Assembly (NCBI GenBank): GCA_022561775.1 | Contig: JADFQO010000008.1 | Location: 1 to 64,000 of the forward strand | Direction of reading: 5' to 3' | Source: Myxococcales bacterium | Lineage (GTDB): Bacteria > Myxococcota_A > UBA9160 > SMWR01 | Length of the DNA stretch: 64,000 nt | In this document: positions 52,765 through 62,515 of the stretch, piece by piece | How the letters are laid out: each line of letters opens with the position of its first letter | How positions within the stretch are numbered: the first letter of the stretch is position 1 | Position numbers and translations under genes: made by a program | Notes under the pieces: generated by a model | Told to the model about the DNA's origin: nothing | The model's input: the letters and a program-made list of their open reading frames with translations, nothing else | Database searches by the model: none

Positions 52765-55038
52765 TCATCCGCCCTGGCGCAGAAGGTTCAGCGCGGAACC
52801 CGCCCTAAACCAGGCAATCTGATCCTCGTTCATGGTGTGGCGGGTCAGGACGACGTCCTCCGAACCATCTTCGTGGTGGAAGACGACCTGCACGGTGCTC
52901 CCGGGCGCCAGATTGGATAGGCCCAGGATGCTCACGCGATCAGTTTCGCGCGCCTTCTCGTAGTCCTTGGGATTCTCGAAGCATAGCGGGAGCACGCCCT
53001 GCTTCTTGAGATTCGACTCGTGGATGCGCGCAAAGCTTCGGACGATGACCGCCGCACAACCCAGCAAGCGCGGAGACATCGCCGCGTGTTCCCGGCTCGA
53101 ACCCTCCCCGTAGTTCTCATCACCAATCGCAATCCAGCGCAGCCCCTCGGCCTTGTCGTGCCGCGCGATGGCCGCGAACCCGACACCTCGCTCTCCCGAG
53201 AGCAGGTCAAGACCCTTGCCGGTCTCCTCGGTGAAGGCGTTGACGGCGCCGATGAACATGTTGTCGCTGATATTGTCGAGATGACCGCGAAATCGCAGCC
53301 AGACACCCGCTGGGGAGATGTGATCCGTGGTGCATTTCCCCGCAACTTTGACGAGTAGCGGGAGGTGCTCGTAATCTCGACCATCCCAGCCTGAGAATGG
53401 CTCCAGGAGCTGTAGGCGTTCGCTCTCCGGTGAGACCACCACATCGACACCCGATCTCTCTTCGGGCGGCTCCACGTAGCCGGCGCGGCTGGCCACGAAG
53501 CCGCGGCTCGGAACTTCCGGAACGGGCGAAGGCGGATCGAGGATGAAGCACGTGCCATCGTCCGCTTCGATCTCATCTGTGATCGGATTGAACGACAGCC
53601 GGCCCGCGAGCGCGTACGCGATCACGATCTCGGGGCTCGCAATGAAGGAGAGTGTCTCTGCGCTACCGTCGTTGCGCCGACGGAAGTTGCGGTTGTAGGA
53701 GCTGAGGATCGAATTCGCCTCGCCTTCCGCAACGTCGTCACGCTTCCACTGCCCGATACACGGGCCGCACGCGTTGGCGAGCACGATTCCCCCGATGGCC
53801 TCCAAATCGGCGAGTTGACCGTCCCGCTTGATCGTCAGATGCACCTGCTCGGAACCCGGCGTCACCCAAAGCGCCGATTTCGACCGCGCACCGTGTCGCG
53901 CGGCCTGGCGCGCGACATCGGCTGCGCGCTCGAGATCTTCATACGACGAGTTGGTGCAGCTTCCGATCAACGCGGCTGAAAGCGTGTCGGGATATTCATG
54001 CTCCGCCGCGTCGGCCGCCATACGGGAAATCGGCCTCGCGAGGTCGGGCGTATGGGGCCCCACGATGTGCGGCTCGAGGGTCGAGAGGTCGATCTCGACG
54101 ATCTCATCGAAAAAAGAAACCGGATCCTTCGCGACTTCGGGATCCGCACGCAACAGCTCGGCGCGTTCATTTGCGAGGTCGGCCAACTCCTCCCGACCGG
54201 TCGCCTTGAAGTACGTCGCCATTCGCGCGTCGTAGGGAAAGATCGAGGTCGTCGCGCCCAGTTCGGCGCCCATGTTCGTAATCGTTCCCTTACCGGTGCA
54301 GCTGATCGACGCGGTGCCGGGACCGAAGTACTCGATCACCCGATTGGTCCCACCCGTCACCGTCAGCGTTTCGCAGACCTTGAGGATGACGTCCTTGGGA
54401 GACGACCAGCCGGAGAGTTCCCCCGTGAGATAGACACCGACAAGGTTCGGATAGAGGACCTCCCACGGAAAACCGGCCATCACGTCGACGGCGTCGGCTC
54501 CGCCGACCCCGCACGCGAACATCCCCAACCCGCCCGCATTGGGGGTATGGGAATCCGTACCGATCATCATTCCACCGGGAAACGCGTAGTTTTCGAACAC
54601 CACCTGGTGGATGATGCCCGCGCCGGGCCCCCAGAAGCCGATCCCATAACGCGCCGAGCTGCTGCTGAGAAAATCGTAGACCTCGCGGTTGACGTCATTC
54701 GCCTTCGCGAGATCGCCGGCCGCCCCGACGCGCGCTTGGATCAGATGATCGCAGTGCACGGTGGTTGGAATCGCCGTCGCGTCCTTGCCGGCCAACATGA
54801 ATTGCAAAAGCGCCATCTGTGCGGTTGCATCCTGCATCGCCACGCGATCCGGACGCGTGGCGACGTAGCTCGTACCGGGCTCCAACTCTTCTCCCTCAGG
54901 ATCGGCGAGGTGCCCGAGAAACACCTTCTCCGCGTAGGTGAGCGGGCGCCCCAGGCGTCGACGCACGATTTCGAGATTGCGCTCGAGCCGGTCGTAGACA
55001 CCGCGAACGAGTACGGCGGTCGTATCGATCGGGGGCAT
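52765..55038 (-). CDS. acnA: Aconitate hydratase, mitochondrial type
   Basis: A 757-residue TCA-cycle enzyme. The 4Fe-4S cluster ligands lie in IGSCTNSSYED and ANACGPCIGQW. Substrate residues appear in QDATAQMALLQ, GTDSHTPNAGG and GEGSSREHAA. The sequence and length fit the mitochondrial-like aconitase A group rather than the roughly 890-residue bacterial AcnA, so the symbol follows the enzyme class only. The Nfu protein encoded upstream is a plausible cluster donor. Confidence 0.92.
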   Translation of the reverse strand: MPPIDTTAVLVRGVYDRLERNLEIVRRRLGRPLTYAEKVFLGHLADPEGEELEPGTSYVATRPDRVAMQDATAQMALLQFMLAGKDATAIPTTVHCDHLIQARVGAAGDLAKANDVNREVYDFLSSSSARYGIGFWGPGAGIIHQVVFENYAFPGGMMIGTDSHTPNAGGLGMFACGVGGADAVDVMAGFPWEVLYPNLVGVYLTGELSGWSSPKDVILKVCETLTVTGGTNRVIEYFGPGTASISCTGKGTITNMGAELGATTSIFPYDARMATYFKATGREELADLANERAELLRADPEVAKDPVSFFDEIVEIDLSTLEPHIVGPHTPDLARPISRMAADAAEHEYPDTLSAALIGSCTNSSYEDLERAADVARQAARHGARSKSALWVTPGSEQVHLTIKRDGQLADLEAIGGIVLANACGPCIGQWKRDDVAEGEANSILSSYNRNFRRRNDGSAETLSFIASPEIVIAYALAGRLSFNPITDEIEADDGTCFILDPPSPVPEVPSRGFVASRAGYVEPPEERSGVDVVVSPESERLQLLEPFSGWDGRDYEHLPLLVKVAGKCTTDHISPAGVWLRFRGHLDNISDNMFIGAVNAFTEETGKGLDLLSGERGVGFAAIARHDKAEGLRWIAIGDENYGEGSSREHAAMSPRLLGCAAVIVRSFARIHESNLKKQGVLPLCFENPKDYEKARETDRVSILGLSNLAPGSTVQVVFHHEDGSEDVVLTRHTMNEDQIAWFRAGSALNLLRQGG

Positions 55039-55069
55039 GGCTCCTCCTGCTGAGAAAAGCCCGGGGAGA

Positions 55070-56461
55070 TTAGCAGCTCAACTCCGCCAGCAGGTGCGCC
55101 GATGATCGGGAGGCCTTGCGGAAGTCATCGAGGTCGAGGCTTTCGTTTTCGCCGTGGGCATTGCAGGGCGGGTCTTCCAGTCCGAGCAGAAGCGCGGGGA
55201 TTCCACCCAGCACGCTGCTGAACGGGCCGACGAATGGAATCGAACCGCCACAACCGATCTCGACGGACTCCCGGCCGAATCCGGCGGCGAGTGCGCGGCG
55301 CGCCGCGTCGAACGCCGGACCTTCGGGCGTGGTCCTCCAACCGGGCACGGCGGTCGTCGCCTCGAGCTCCACGGTCAAGCCATGAGGAGGGTCCGAGGCC
55401 AGGAATTCGACCAGCAGCCGCGCGACCCGATCGGCGTCCTGGCCCGGTGCGAGGCGGACGCCGACCCTCGCCTTCGCCTCGGCGATGAGCTGATTGGCGG
55501 CTGTCGCGAGTGGCATCGCTTCGAGTGCGGTGATCGCCAGCGAGGGGCGGTACCAGATCCTTTCATACACCGAATAGCGTCCGTCCCCCACGAAGCGAGA
55601 ACCGTGCGGCATCCCGGCATCTCGACGGAAGACAGCTTCATCGAAGGGAAGCACGTCGAGTGCAGCACGCTGAGCGGCGGAAAGCACGGGAACATCGTCG
55701 AGCAGACCGGGCACCGCGATCTCGCCGGAGTCATCCACCAGGCGTGCCAACAGCATCGAAAGCGCGGTGGCGGCGTCGGGAACCGGGCCTCCCCACATGC
55801 CGCTGTGGATGGGATGGTCGAGAGCGCGCACCGTCACATCGACCGCCACGATTCCGCGCAGGCTCGTCGTCAGCGATGGTAACCCGGTGTCGAGATTGGC
55901 GGTGTCGGAGAGAATGAGTACGTCCGCGTCGAAGCGCTCGCGGTGGGTGCGCAGAAACTCGGCCAGGTGATCGGACCCGATCTCTTCCTCACCTTCGACG
56001 ATCAGCTTGACGTTGATCGGCAGGAAACCCTTGGTATCGAGCCAAGCGCGAAGCGCCGCCACGTGCAGCAGGATTCCAGCCTTGTCGTCGACGACTCCGC
56101 GCCCGTACAAGCGACCGTCCGCCCGCCGAGTGGGCTCGAAGGCCGGCGTCTGCCAATGCTCGAGGCGACCCGGCGGCTGCACGTCGTGATGGGCGTAGAT
56201 CAGAGCCGTCGGCGCGTCAGGCCCCGCATCGAGCCACTCCGCGGTCACGTATGGATGGGCGCCGTCGATCCGCAAGATCTCCACGCCGTGCAAACCGACA
56301 TCGCTGAACAGTTCCGCAACGCGTTCGGCAGACCGCTCGACTTCAACGGGGTCGAAGCCCGCCGCGGAGACGCTTGGGATCCTCGCGAGATCGGTCAGTT
56401 CTTCGATCGTCACATCGAACCGACGATCAATGGAATCGAGAATCGATTGGGGTGCCGGCAC
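55070..56461 (-). CDS. M20 family dipeptidase/metallopeptidase
   Basis: A protein of about 463 residues. M20 metal ligands: YAHHDVQPPG, GVVDDKAGILLH, GEEEIGS, SDTANLDTG and a late NAHGENES. It resembles the ArgE/DapE-related dipeptidases (M20C/CNDP-like) more than ArgE. The track's TTG at 56527 overlaps the HpnN gene; the GTG at 56461 (VPAPQSILDSI) gives a more typical start. The substrate is unknown, and it lies 45 bases downstream of the RND transporter on the same strand. Confidence 0.8.
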   Translation of the reverse strand: MPAPQSILDSIDRRFDVTIEELTDLARIPSVSAAGFDPVEVERSAERVAELFSDVGLHGVEILRIDGAHPYVTAEWLDAGPDAPTALIYAHHDVQPPGRLEHWQTPAFEPTRRADGRLYGRGVVDDKAGILLHVAALRAWLDTKGFLPINVKLIVEGEEEIGSDHLAEFLRTHRERFDADVLILSDTANLDTGLPSLTTSLRGIVAVDVTVRALDHPIHSGMWGGPVPDAATALSMLLARLVDDSGEIAVPGLLDDVPVLSAAQRAALDVLPFDEAVFRRDAGMPHGSRFVGDGRYSVYERIWYRPSLAITALEAMPLATAANQLIAEAKARVGVRLAPGQDADRVARLLVEFLASDPPHGLTVELEATTAVPGWRTTPEGPAFDAARRALAAGFGRESVEIGCGGSIPFVGPFSSVLGGIPALLLGLEDPPCNAHGENESLDLDDFRKASRSSAHLLAELSC

Positions 56462-56504
56462 GGCCGCGCAGGATAGCACGAGATCAGGGGCGCGAACGAA
56501 GCGG

Positions 56505-59174
56505 CTATGCGGTGCGGTTGGAATCAACGAGTTCGGGGCGGCGGGAGCGCGGCCGAATCAGGGCCGGTAACACGATCAGGTTACAGACGACCGTAAAGCA
56601 GACACCGATGGTCAGCAGCCTCCCCAACGTCGCGAGACCCAGGTGAGTCGCCAAACCTAGGCTTCCGAAGCTCGCAATCGTCGTCAGCGCGCTGTAGGCA
56701 ACCGCCCGCGCCGTGCTCGTAGCCAATAGGTTCACCTCGTCTTCCGCGGCGACCCGCACGCGATGAACCAGGTGGATACCACTGTCGACACCGATTCCCA
56801 GCAGCAGCGGAAGTACGATCACGTCGGCGAAATTGAAGGGGATGTCCAGGAGTACCGCCGCCGCTACGGTCAGCGCAGAAGCGAGCAAGAGCGGAATCAA
56901 CACGAGTGCGGTGTCATCGATTCGCCGCCAGAGGATCAGCAGGAACAACGTAATCACGATGAATGCCGAAAGCATGGCCTGGGTCAGGGCGCGAACCACC
57001 GACCGGCCGGATTCGAGAATCTCCGATGCGCTACCCGCGACCTCGGGCGTGACGGTCTTGACGCCATCCACGAAGGCTGCCAGCGCGGCGTGATCGTTCA
57101 GGTCGTCGCGCGGAAAGATCTGGATTCGCACGCGCCCGTCGGCAGTGATCATCCGCTCCAAAATCGTGTCGGGCAATTTCTCCAGCGTCACGTGACCGGC
57201 AGACAGCGCGGCGTTCAACATCCTCAGCTGTTCTGGCAGGGTGCCGAGCATGCTGCTCTGGAGTGCTTCGAGCTCCCGCGTCGGATCCGGGGAATCCGTG
57301 AGTCTTTGGAGATAGCGACCGAGAACAGGTCGGAGCCGGCTCGCACTCGCCACCAACTCCGACTGCTCGCCGAATTCCTGCAAGCGACCGAGTTCGCGGG
57401 ATAGATCGACGAGCGCCTCCTCCTGTTCCGCAAGTGAGGGGGGCGGGACCTTGCCATCGGGGCCAGGAGGTGGCGCTACGAACATCGCAACGTCCTCGAT
57501 GATGCCAAGCTTGTTTTCCTGATCGGCGGGCACATAGTCTGACACGGTGACCACCCGCTCGACGACATCGAGCGCTTTCAACCGCTCAGCGAGAAACTGT
57601 GCGGACTCGAGGCTCGGCGCGACCGCGTTGAGCGACCACGGCGACGAAGCGCCCTTCTCCAGCAGCTCGTTGAAGGTCCGAACGGACTCGCTCGAAGGAT
57701 CGCGCACGTTGAGCGGATTGTTGTCGAAACGCGCCTGCGGCAGCAGCAGGACGGCACCAATCCCCATGACCAGAGCGGTGCCGCGAATGGCCCGCGGATG
57801 TCGCAGCGGCAGATTCGTGAAGCTCGCGTTCGACCACGAGACCCCCGCAGCGTACTCGCGACCCGCGGGAATGGGCCGAAGGCTGAGCAGCGCGGGAAGC
57901 AGCGTCAGTGTGCAGAACAGGCTGATGAACATTCCGGTACCCGAGATCAGCCCCAGTTCGGCAACCCCGATGAAATCCGTCGGCACGAAGGCGAAGAAAC
58001 CGATCGCAGTCGTTGTCGCGCAGAGAAAAATCGAGCTGCCCACATCCCGTGCGGTCTCGTTGAGGGCGACCGAGTGTTCGAGTCCACTGGCCAGAAGTTC
58101 GCGATAGCGAATGCAGACGTGGATCCCGAAGTCGACGCCGAGCCCGATGAAGAGCACAGCGAAACAGACCGAGATCAGATTGAGGTGTCCGATCGCAGCG
58201 GCCGTGAAACCCGCCGTCCAGACGAGACCCACGATCAGGGTTGCGAGCGTCGAGAGCACCATCCGGATCGAGCGGAGACCGAGGATCAGGATGATCGCGA
58301 CAAGTACGAGTGAAGCGATTCCCGCCGCTACCGCCTGGGTTCGCAGCACCTCCATCTCTTCGAAGGAGAGCGCTACGTCTCCGGTGATCCTCACGATGAC
58401 GCCTGATTCTGGTGTGAAGCCGAGTTCGTTGGCAATTCTGCGCACGGCGAGAATCGAACGCTTTGCGGGCTGGAACTCATCGAATTCCAGCACCGGTTGC
58501 ACGAGCAGGAAGCGCCGGCGCGCATCGAGGTCGAAATCGCCATCAGCCAGTACTTCGGCCCAGGAGAGGTGATAGGGTCTACCTTCGATTCGCGCGCTGA
58601 GCGCCTCGAGGAATCGATCGAAGAGCGCGTGCAGCTGATCCCCCGACACGTCGCCCTCGCGCACGGCTCGTCCGCCACGGGCCATCATCGACGCTAGCCC
58701 CCGCAGCGTCCCGTCGCGGGACAGCTCTGCTAGGTACGGCTGGGCGATCGCGAGCTTGTCGGCGAGGTCCTCCAGCTCCTCGGTCTCCAGGTACAGGAAG
58801 GCGTGATTCTCGAAGAACTCGCCGCCACCCGGAAGATAGGCGCGGTGAAAACGCCGGGGCTCCGCTTCCAATCGCGCAGCCAACGACGCCGCCGCTTCTC
58901 CTGCCCGCTCGGGTGTGGGCGCATCGATCACCACGAACATATTTTCGTAGAGCATCGGAAACGCCTCGTGATAACGGCGCTCGACCTGCTTGAAGGGAAG
59001 ATCTTGCGAGAACAGCGACTCGGTATCGCCGTGGATTCCGAGGTGGCTGACGACGTAGTAGATGATGACGAGGGTCGCGAGCGACATGCCGATCGTGATC
59101 GAGACGGCACTTTTCTGCACCCCGCCGACCCATTGTGCGAGCCATCGACCGATTGTCTGTTCGATCGAGTTCAC
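56505..59174 (-). CDS. hpnN: HpnN-like MMPL/RND lipid transporter
   Basis: An 889-residue inner-membrane protein with about 12 transmembrane helices and two large periplasmic loops. The first helix is followed by GIHGDTESLFSQDLPF and the second cluster has FAVLFIGLGVDFGIHVCIRYRE, repeated as LPLLLGIGVDSGIHLVHRVRV in the second half. The proton-relay Asp in LGVDFG/IGVDSG is typical of MMPL proteins. HpnN moves hopanoids to the outer membrane in Rhodopseudomonas. No squalene or hopene genes are in the window, so a different lipid is possible. It is divergent from the MlaC-like gene. Confidence 0.82.
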   Translation of the reverse strand: MNSIEQTIGRWLAQWVGGVQKSAVSITIGMSLATLVIIYYVVSHLGIHGDTESLFSQDLPFKQVERRYHEAFPMLYENMFVVIDAPTPERAGEAAASLAARLEAEPRRFHRAYLPGGGEFFENHAFLYLETEELEDLADKLAIAQPYLAELSRDGTLRGLASMMARGGRAVREGDVSGDQLHALFDRFLEALSARIEGRPYHLSWAEVLADGDFDLDARRRFLLVQPVLEFDEFQPAKRSILAVRRIANELGFTPESGVIVRITGDVALSFEEMEVLRTQAVAAGIASLVLVAIILILGLRSIRMVLSTLATLIVGLVWTAGFTAAAIGHLNLISVCFAVLFIGLGVDFGIHVCIRYRELLASGLEHSVALNETARDVGSSIFLCATTTAIGFFAFVPTDFIGVAELGLISGTGMFISLFCTLTLLPALLSLRPIPAGREYAAGVSWSNASFTNLPLRHPRAIRGTALVMGIGAVLLLPQARFDNNPLNVRDPSSESVRTFNELLEKGASSPWSLNAVAPSLESAQFLAERLKALDVVERVVTVSDYVPADQENKLGIIEDVAMFVAPPPGPDGKVPPPSLAEQEEALVDLSRELGRLQEFGEQSELVASASRLRPVLGRYLQRLTDSPDPTRELEALQSSMLGTLPEQLRMLNAALSAGHVTLEKLPDTILERMITADGRVRIQIFPRDDLNDHAALAAFVDGVKTVTPEVAGSASEILESGRSVVRALTQAMLSAFIVITLFLLILWRRIDDTALVLIPLLLASALTVAAAVLLDIPFNFADVIVLPLLLGIGVDSGIHLVHRVRVAAEDEVNLLATSTARAVAYSALTTIASFGSLGLATHLGLATLGRLLTIGVCFTVVCNLIVLPALIRPRSRRPELVDSNRTA

Positions 59175-59323
59175 GATCGCTCATTCTCCCGCTAGAGGCT
59201 GTGGCCGGACTGCGAGGCGGCTGTAGGAAAGCATTCGGAGTCTAGCCGAAGCCTTCGCTAGACTCGATGCGAGGGAGCCACCGATAGATGCGGACGCTCC
59301 CAATCAGCAGCAGGAGGAGCCAC

Positions 59324-59995
59324 GTGAAGTCGCGATCGATTCGGTCCAGCCTGGGAATCACTCTCGGAGTCGCTGTTTTGCTTTCGGTTGCGAGTCCGAA
59401 TCTCGCGCTGCCCGATTCCGGCGAGGTCTCGGAGCCCAGCGCGCCCACAAAGGTGGTCGACGCGCTACACGAAATTCTGATCAGCGTGATGAAGGACGCG
59501 AAAACGCTTGGTTATGGCGGCCGCTTCGAGCGACTGGAACCCGTGATCAACGAGCTCTTCGACATCCCATTCATGGCCGAAAAATCGATAGGACGCTATT
59601 GGAAGACCATTGACGAGGAGAACCGGGCCCGCTTGCTCGCCACTTTCGAGCGTTTCACGGTTGCCAACTACGCCGGCCGCTTCACCGGTTACTCGGGGCA
59701 GCTCTTCGAAACCCTCAAGGAAGAAGCGTCCAAGTACGGAACCATTCTGGTCTACAGCCACCTGGTTTCAGCGGACGGCGAGACCATACAGCTCAACTAC
59801 CGACTGCGACCGGCCAAGGATGACGGTTGGAGGATCATCGACGTCTTGTTGAACGGAACCGTAAGTGAGCTCGCGCTGAGGCGCTCGGAGTATTCTTCGC
59901 TCATCCGGCGCAAGGGATTTGCGGCGCTGATATCGGCGCTCGACGATCGCATCGACGACCTCGCGGGCGGCAAGGTGCCCGACCGACCCTCCTAG
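59324..59995 (+). CDS. MlaC/Ttg2D-family periplasmic lipid-binding protein (HpnM-like)
   Basis: A 223-residue exported protein. GTG at 59324 with AGGAGGAG upstream begins a signal peptide (MKSRSIRSSLGITLGVAVLL). The mature domain has LFDIPFMAEKSIGRYWKTID and AGRFTGYSGQLFETL and ends in VSELALRRSEYSSLIRRKG, as in the MlaC/Ttg2D family, which carries phospholipids or hopanoids across the periplasm. It lies between the RND transporter (divergent) and MlaA, forming a lipid-trafficking block without the MlaFED ABC transporter. Confidence 0.85.
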   Translation: MKSRSIRSSLGITLGVAVLLSVASPNLALPDSGEVSEPSAPTKVVDALHEILISVMKDAKTLGYGGRFERLEPVINELFDIPFMAEKSIGRYWKTIDEENRARLLATFERFTVANYAGRFTGYSGQLFETLKEEASKYGTILVYSHLVSADGETIQLNYRLRPAKDDGWRIIDVLLNGTVSELALRRSEYSSLIRRKGFAALISALDDRIDDLAGGKVPDRPS

Positions 59996-60058
59996 GAGCG
60001 CGACCCCAGAATGGGGTTGCGCGACGACGCAAGCGAATCCAAAGGATTCGCCCGCTAG
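59992..60058 (+). repeat. Two-hairpin dispersed element, class B, copy 10
   Basis: GACCCCAGAATGGGGTTG with GCGAATCCAAAGGATTCGC. It starts on the TAG of the MlaC-like gene (CTAGGAGCG) and ends CGCTAGGAG, so the outer ends are also inverted. Confidence 0.92.
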
Positions 60059-60076
60059 GAGTTCGATCCCAACAGA

Positions 60077-60892
60077 TTACTGCTCGTGCGCCCGAATATG
60101 GGCGGCTCGGACCTGTAGATAGGCACTGCGCAATGCCGCGTAGTAGTCGACTGACGATTCCTCGAGTGCCTTTATCGCGGCATCCCTGGCATCCAGTGTC
60201 GTGAAGCCGCCGCTGGCGCCGATCACGAGATTCGGCGCAGGCCCGACCAAATAGGTGAGGGGTTGAAGGAACAGGTCAACGATATCGCCGAATCCGTCGC
60301 GAATCGTATTGGGTCCAAAAATTGGTAACACCAGGTAAGGCCCGGTACCTACACCCAATCGCCCGAGCGTCTGCCCGAAGTCGGATTCGTGATGCTCCCA
60401 CCCCGCCTCGACTCCAACATCGAAGATGCCTCCGATCCCGAGGGTCGAGTTCAAAACGAACCGCCCGAGTGTCTTTGCGGCATCCTTGAAGCGGAGTTGC
60501 AGCAGGTCGTTGATCAGCGTCGAGGGCGCTTTGAGGTTGATGAAAGCGCGGCTGATGCCCCGCCTGGCGGGTTCGGGAACCACGAATCGGTACCCGCGGA
60601 TCATGGGATCGAAGACGCGCCGGCCCAGTACGCGATTGAAGGTCAGCAGTGCCCGATTCGCACCCTCAAAGGGATCGTTTGGCGCGGCCTCCTCACCAAA
60701 CTCGAACGCATCATCGAAGAGTTCGTCGTACTCGGGATCATCGATCGCCGAGCCCGACGAAGAGCTCCCTCCAGCAGGGACCACGCTGGCTTCCTGGACC
60801 GCCGGAGCGAACTCGGCACACGCGGGCAGCCCGGCGAGCAGTGCGAATCCGAGCCCAAGTAGTGCTGCCCGAAACTGGAAGGTCTTGCTCAT
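60077..60892 (-). CDS. mlaA: MlaA (VacJ) outer-membrane lipoprotein
   Basis: A 271-residue lipoprotein. ATG at 60892 with GGAGGGGAG upstream gives MSKTFQFRAALLGLGFALLA and the lipobox LPAC. An acidic Ser/Asp/Glu-rich linker (SSSSGSAIDDPEYDELFDD) precedes the conserved core NDPFEGANRALLTFNRV, INDLLQLRF and YLVLPIFGPNTIRDGFG. MlaA removes mislocalised phospholipid from the outer leaflet. It is convergent with the MlaC-like gene, separated by a dispersed repeat. Confidence 0.9.
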   Translation of the reverse strand: MSKTFQFRAALLGLGFALLAGLPACAEFAPAVQEASVVPAGGSSSSGSAIDDPEYDELFDDAFEFGEEAAPNDPFEGANRALLTFNRVLGRRVFDPMIRGYRFVVPEPARRGISRAFINLKAPSTLINDLLQLRFKDAAKTLGRFVLNSTLGIGGIFDVGVEAGWEHHESDFGQTLGRLGVGTGPYLVLPIFGPNTIRDGFGDIVDLFLQPLTYLVGPAPNLVIGASGGFTTLDARDAAIKALEESSVDYYAALRSAYLQVRAAHIRAHEQ

Positions 60893-61327
60893 CTCCCCTC
60901 CAATCCGGGGCAGATCTTCGGGCTGCTGGTCGAGGATGAGGCGCATAGGCCTACGAGGCGCCAGAACGCGAGTCTAGAGGGCGCGTCGGATCGGGGCCAG
61001 TCTCCCGCGGATCCCGCCAGCGCAGGTCCGGCCGGCGTTCCCCGTGGGAAATCAATTTTGCTGACAGCCGCAGCTCGGGTGGGGTAAGCTCCGGCGCGTC
61101 GGGAGTCTTCGCAACGGTTGATAACGATAAATCACCCCCCGAAGAGGACCCACTCCTCCCAGAAAGCGGACAGATGCAAGACGATTGCGTGCCCCGGGTG
61201 CAGCTCGTGCTCGTGATCCGGTGTTCATTGGGCACAGCGCCATCGGGGAGGCTGGTCGCGGCAGGCAATGTCGGTGGCCACCAAATGATAGAATCCCCCG
61301 CTCGCTCGGCTCCACGGAGGTAATCGA
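60893..61327. other. Intergenic region upstream of serine palmitoyltransferase
   Basis: About 435 bases with no convincing gene. It contains an AT-rich patch (GTTGATAACGATAAATCA, near 61117) in otherwise GC-rich DNA, and a TAGAAT hexamer near 61288 that could be a -10 box of the next gene, though no matching -35 is clear. Confidence 0.4.
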
Positions 61328-62515
61328 GTGGACATTTTCCAGAAGTGCGCTGATGCCGCGGAGTATTACGCGCAGATTCGAGATGCTGGGATCTATCCCT
61401 ATTACCGCGCCATTTCTTCCGGACAAAATCCGGTCGTCATGCACCGCGGCAAAGAACTCGTCATGCTGGGCTCGAACAACTATCTCGGACTCACCAACCA
61501 CCCCGAGGTGAAGGAAGCCGCTGCGATGGCCCTCGCCCTGTTCGGGACCGGGTGCGCGGGCTCGCGGCTGCTCAACGGCACACTCGACATCCACCTCGAA
61601 TTGGAAGAACGGCTCGCGAAGTTTCTGGGGAGAGAGGACGTGCTCACGTTCTCAACGGGTTTTCAGGTCAATCTCGGCGTTCTCTCGTGCTTGCTGCGGC
61701 GCTCGGACATCGCGTTGCTCGACGGCCTCAACCACGCGAGCATCATCGACGGCTGTCGGCTGGGTTTCGGCAAGACCTATAAATATCTGCACAACGACAT
61801 GGCCGACCTCGAGAAGAAGCTGGTCAACATCTCCGGCGAGAAGGGAACGATCATCGTCGTCGACGGCGTCTTCTCCATGGAAGGAGACACCGCAAAGCTT
61901 CCGGAAATCGTCGAACTAAAAAACCGCTACGGCGCGCGGCTGATGGTGGATGACGCCCACGGACTCGGCGTATTCGGCGATAACGGGCGTGGCACCCCCG
62001 AGCACTTCGGGCTCGAGGATGAAGTCGACCTCGTGATGGGTACCTTCTCGAAGTCCCTCGCGACGGTGGGCGGTTTCATCGCCGCACGTGCAGATGTCAT
62101 CGATTTCATCCGCCACGAGGCGCGGACCGCAATCTTCTCGGCAGCGCCGCCCCCGCCATCGGTCGCCGCGGCCATCAAGGCGTTGGAAATCATCGAGCGG
62201 GAGCCCGAACGCAGAAAGAACCTCTGGGAGAACGCTCGGTTCATGAAGCGCGAGCTCAAGACGCTCGGCTTCGATACCGGACAGTCCGAGTCCCCCGTGA
62301 TTCCGCTGGTGGTCGGAGAAGACGTCGCGGCATTCGTGATGACCCGGAAGCTCCAGGAGAGGGGCGTATTTGCAAATCCGGTGATTTCTCCGGCGGTCCC
62401 GAAGGGGCGGTCCATGATGCGAACGTCCTACATGGCGACGCATACCATGGAACACCTGGAGTTCGCCCTTGAAGCCTTCGCAGCGGTGGGCCGCGAGATG
62501 GGCATCATCCGCTAG
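61328..62515 (+). CDS. spt: Serine palmitoyltransferase (alpha-oxoamine synthase)
   Basis: A 395-residue PLP enzyme. GTG at 61328 has a strong GGAGGTAA site six bases upstream. MLGSNNYLGLTNHPEV, GTGCAGSRLLNGT, DGLNHASIIDGCR, VDGVFSMEGD, VDDAHGLGVFG and the PLP-Lys loop GTFSKSLATVGGF closely follow bacterial serine palmitoyltransferases such as those of Bacteroides. The related KBL and BioF differ in the SMEGD and HASIIDG segments. It would make 3-ketosphinganine, the first step of sphingolipid synthesis. No acyl carrier protein or ceramide synthase is adjacent, so the downstream pathway is not seen. Confidence 0.83.
   Translation: MDIFQKCADAAEYYAQIRDAGIYPYYRAISSGQNPVVMHRGKELVMLGSNNYLGLTNHPEVKEAAAMALALFGTGCAGSRLLNGTLDIHLELEERLAKFLGREDVLTFSTGFQVNLGVLSCLLRRSDIALLDGLNHASIIDGCRLGFGKTYKYLHNDMADLEKKLVNISGEKGTIIVVDGVFSMEGDTAKLPEIVELKNRYGARLMVDDAHGLGVFGDNGRGTPEHFGLEDEVDLVMGTFSKSLATVGGFIAARADVIDFIRHEARTAIFSAAPPPPSVAAAIKALEIIEREPERRKNLWENARFMKRELKTLGFDTGQSESPVIPLVVGEDVAAFVMTRKLQERGVFANPVISPAVPKGRSMMRTSYMATHTMEHLEFALEAFAAVGREMGIIR

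Noticed and set aside
56505-59174. A hopanoid biosynthesis cluster
   Set aside because: Only the HpnN-like transporter and an HpnM-like carrier are present; no squalene or hopene genes occur in the window.
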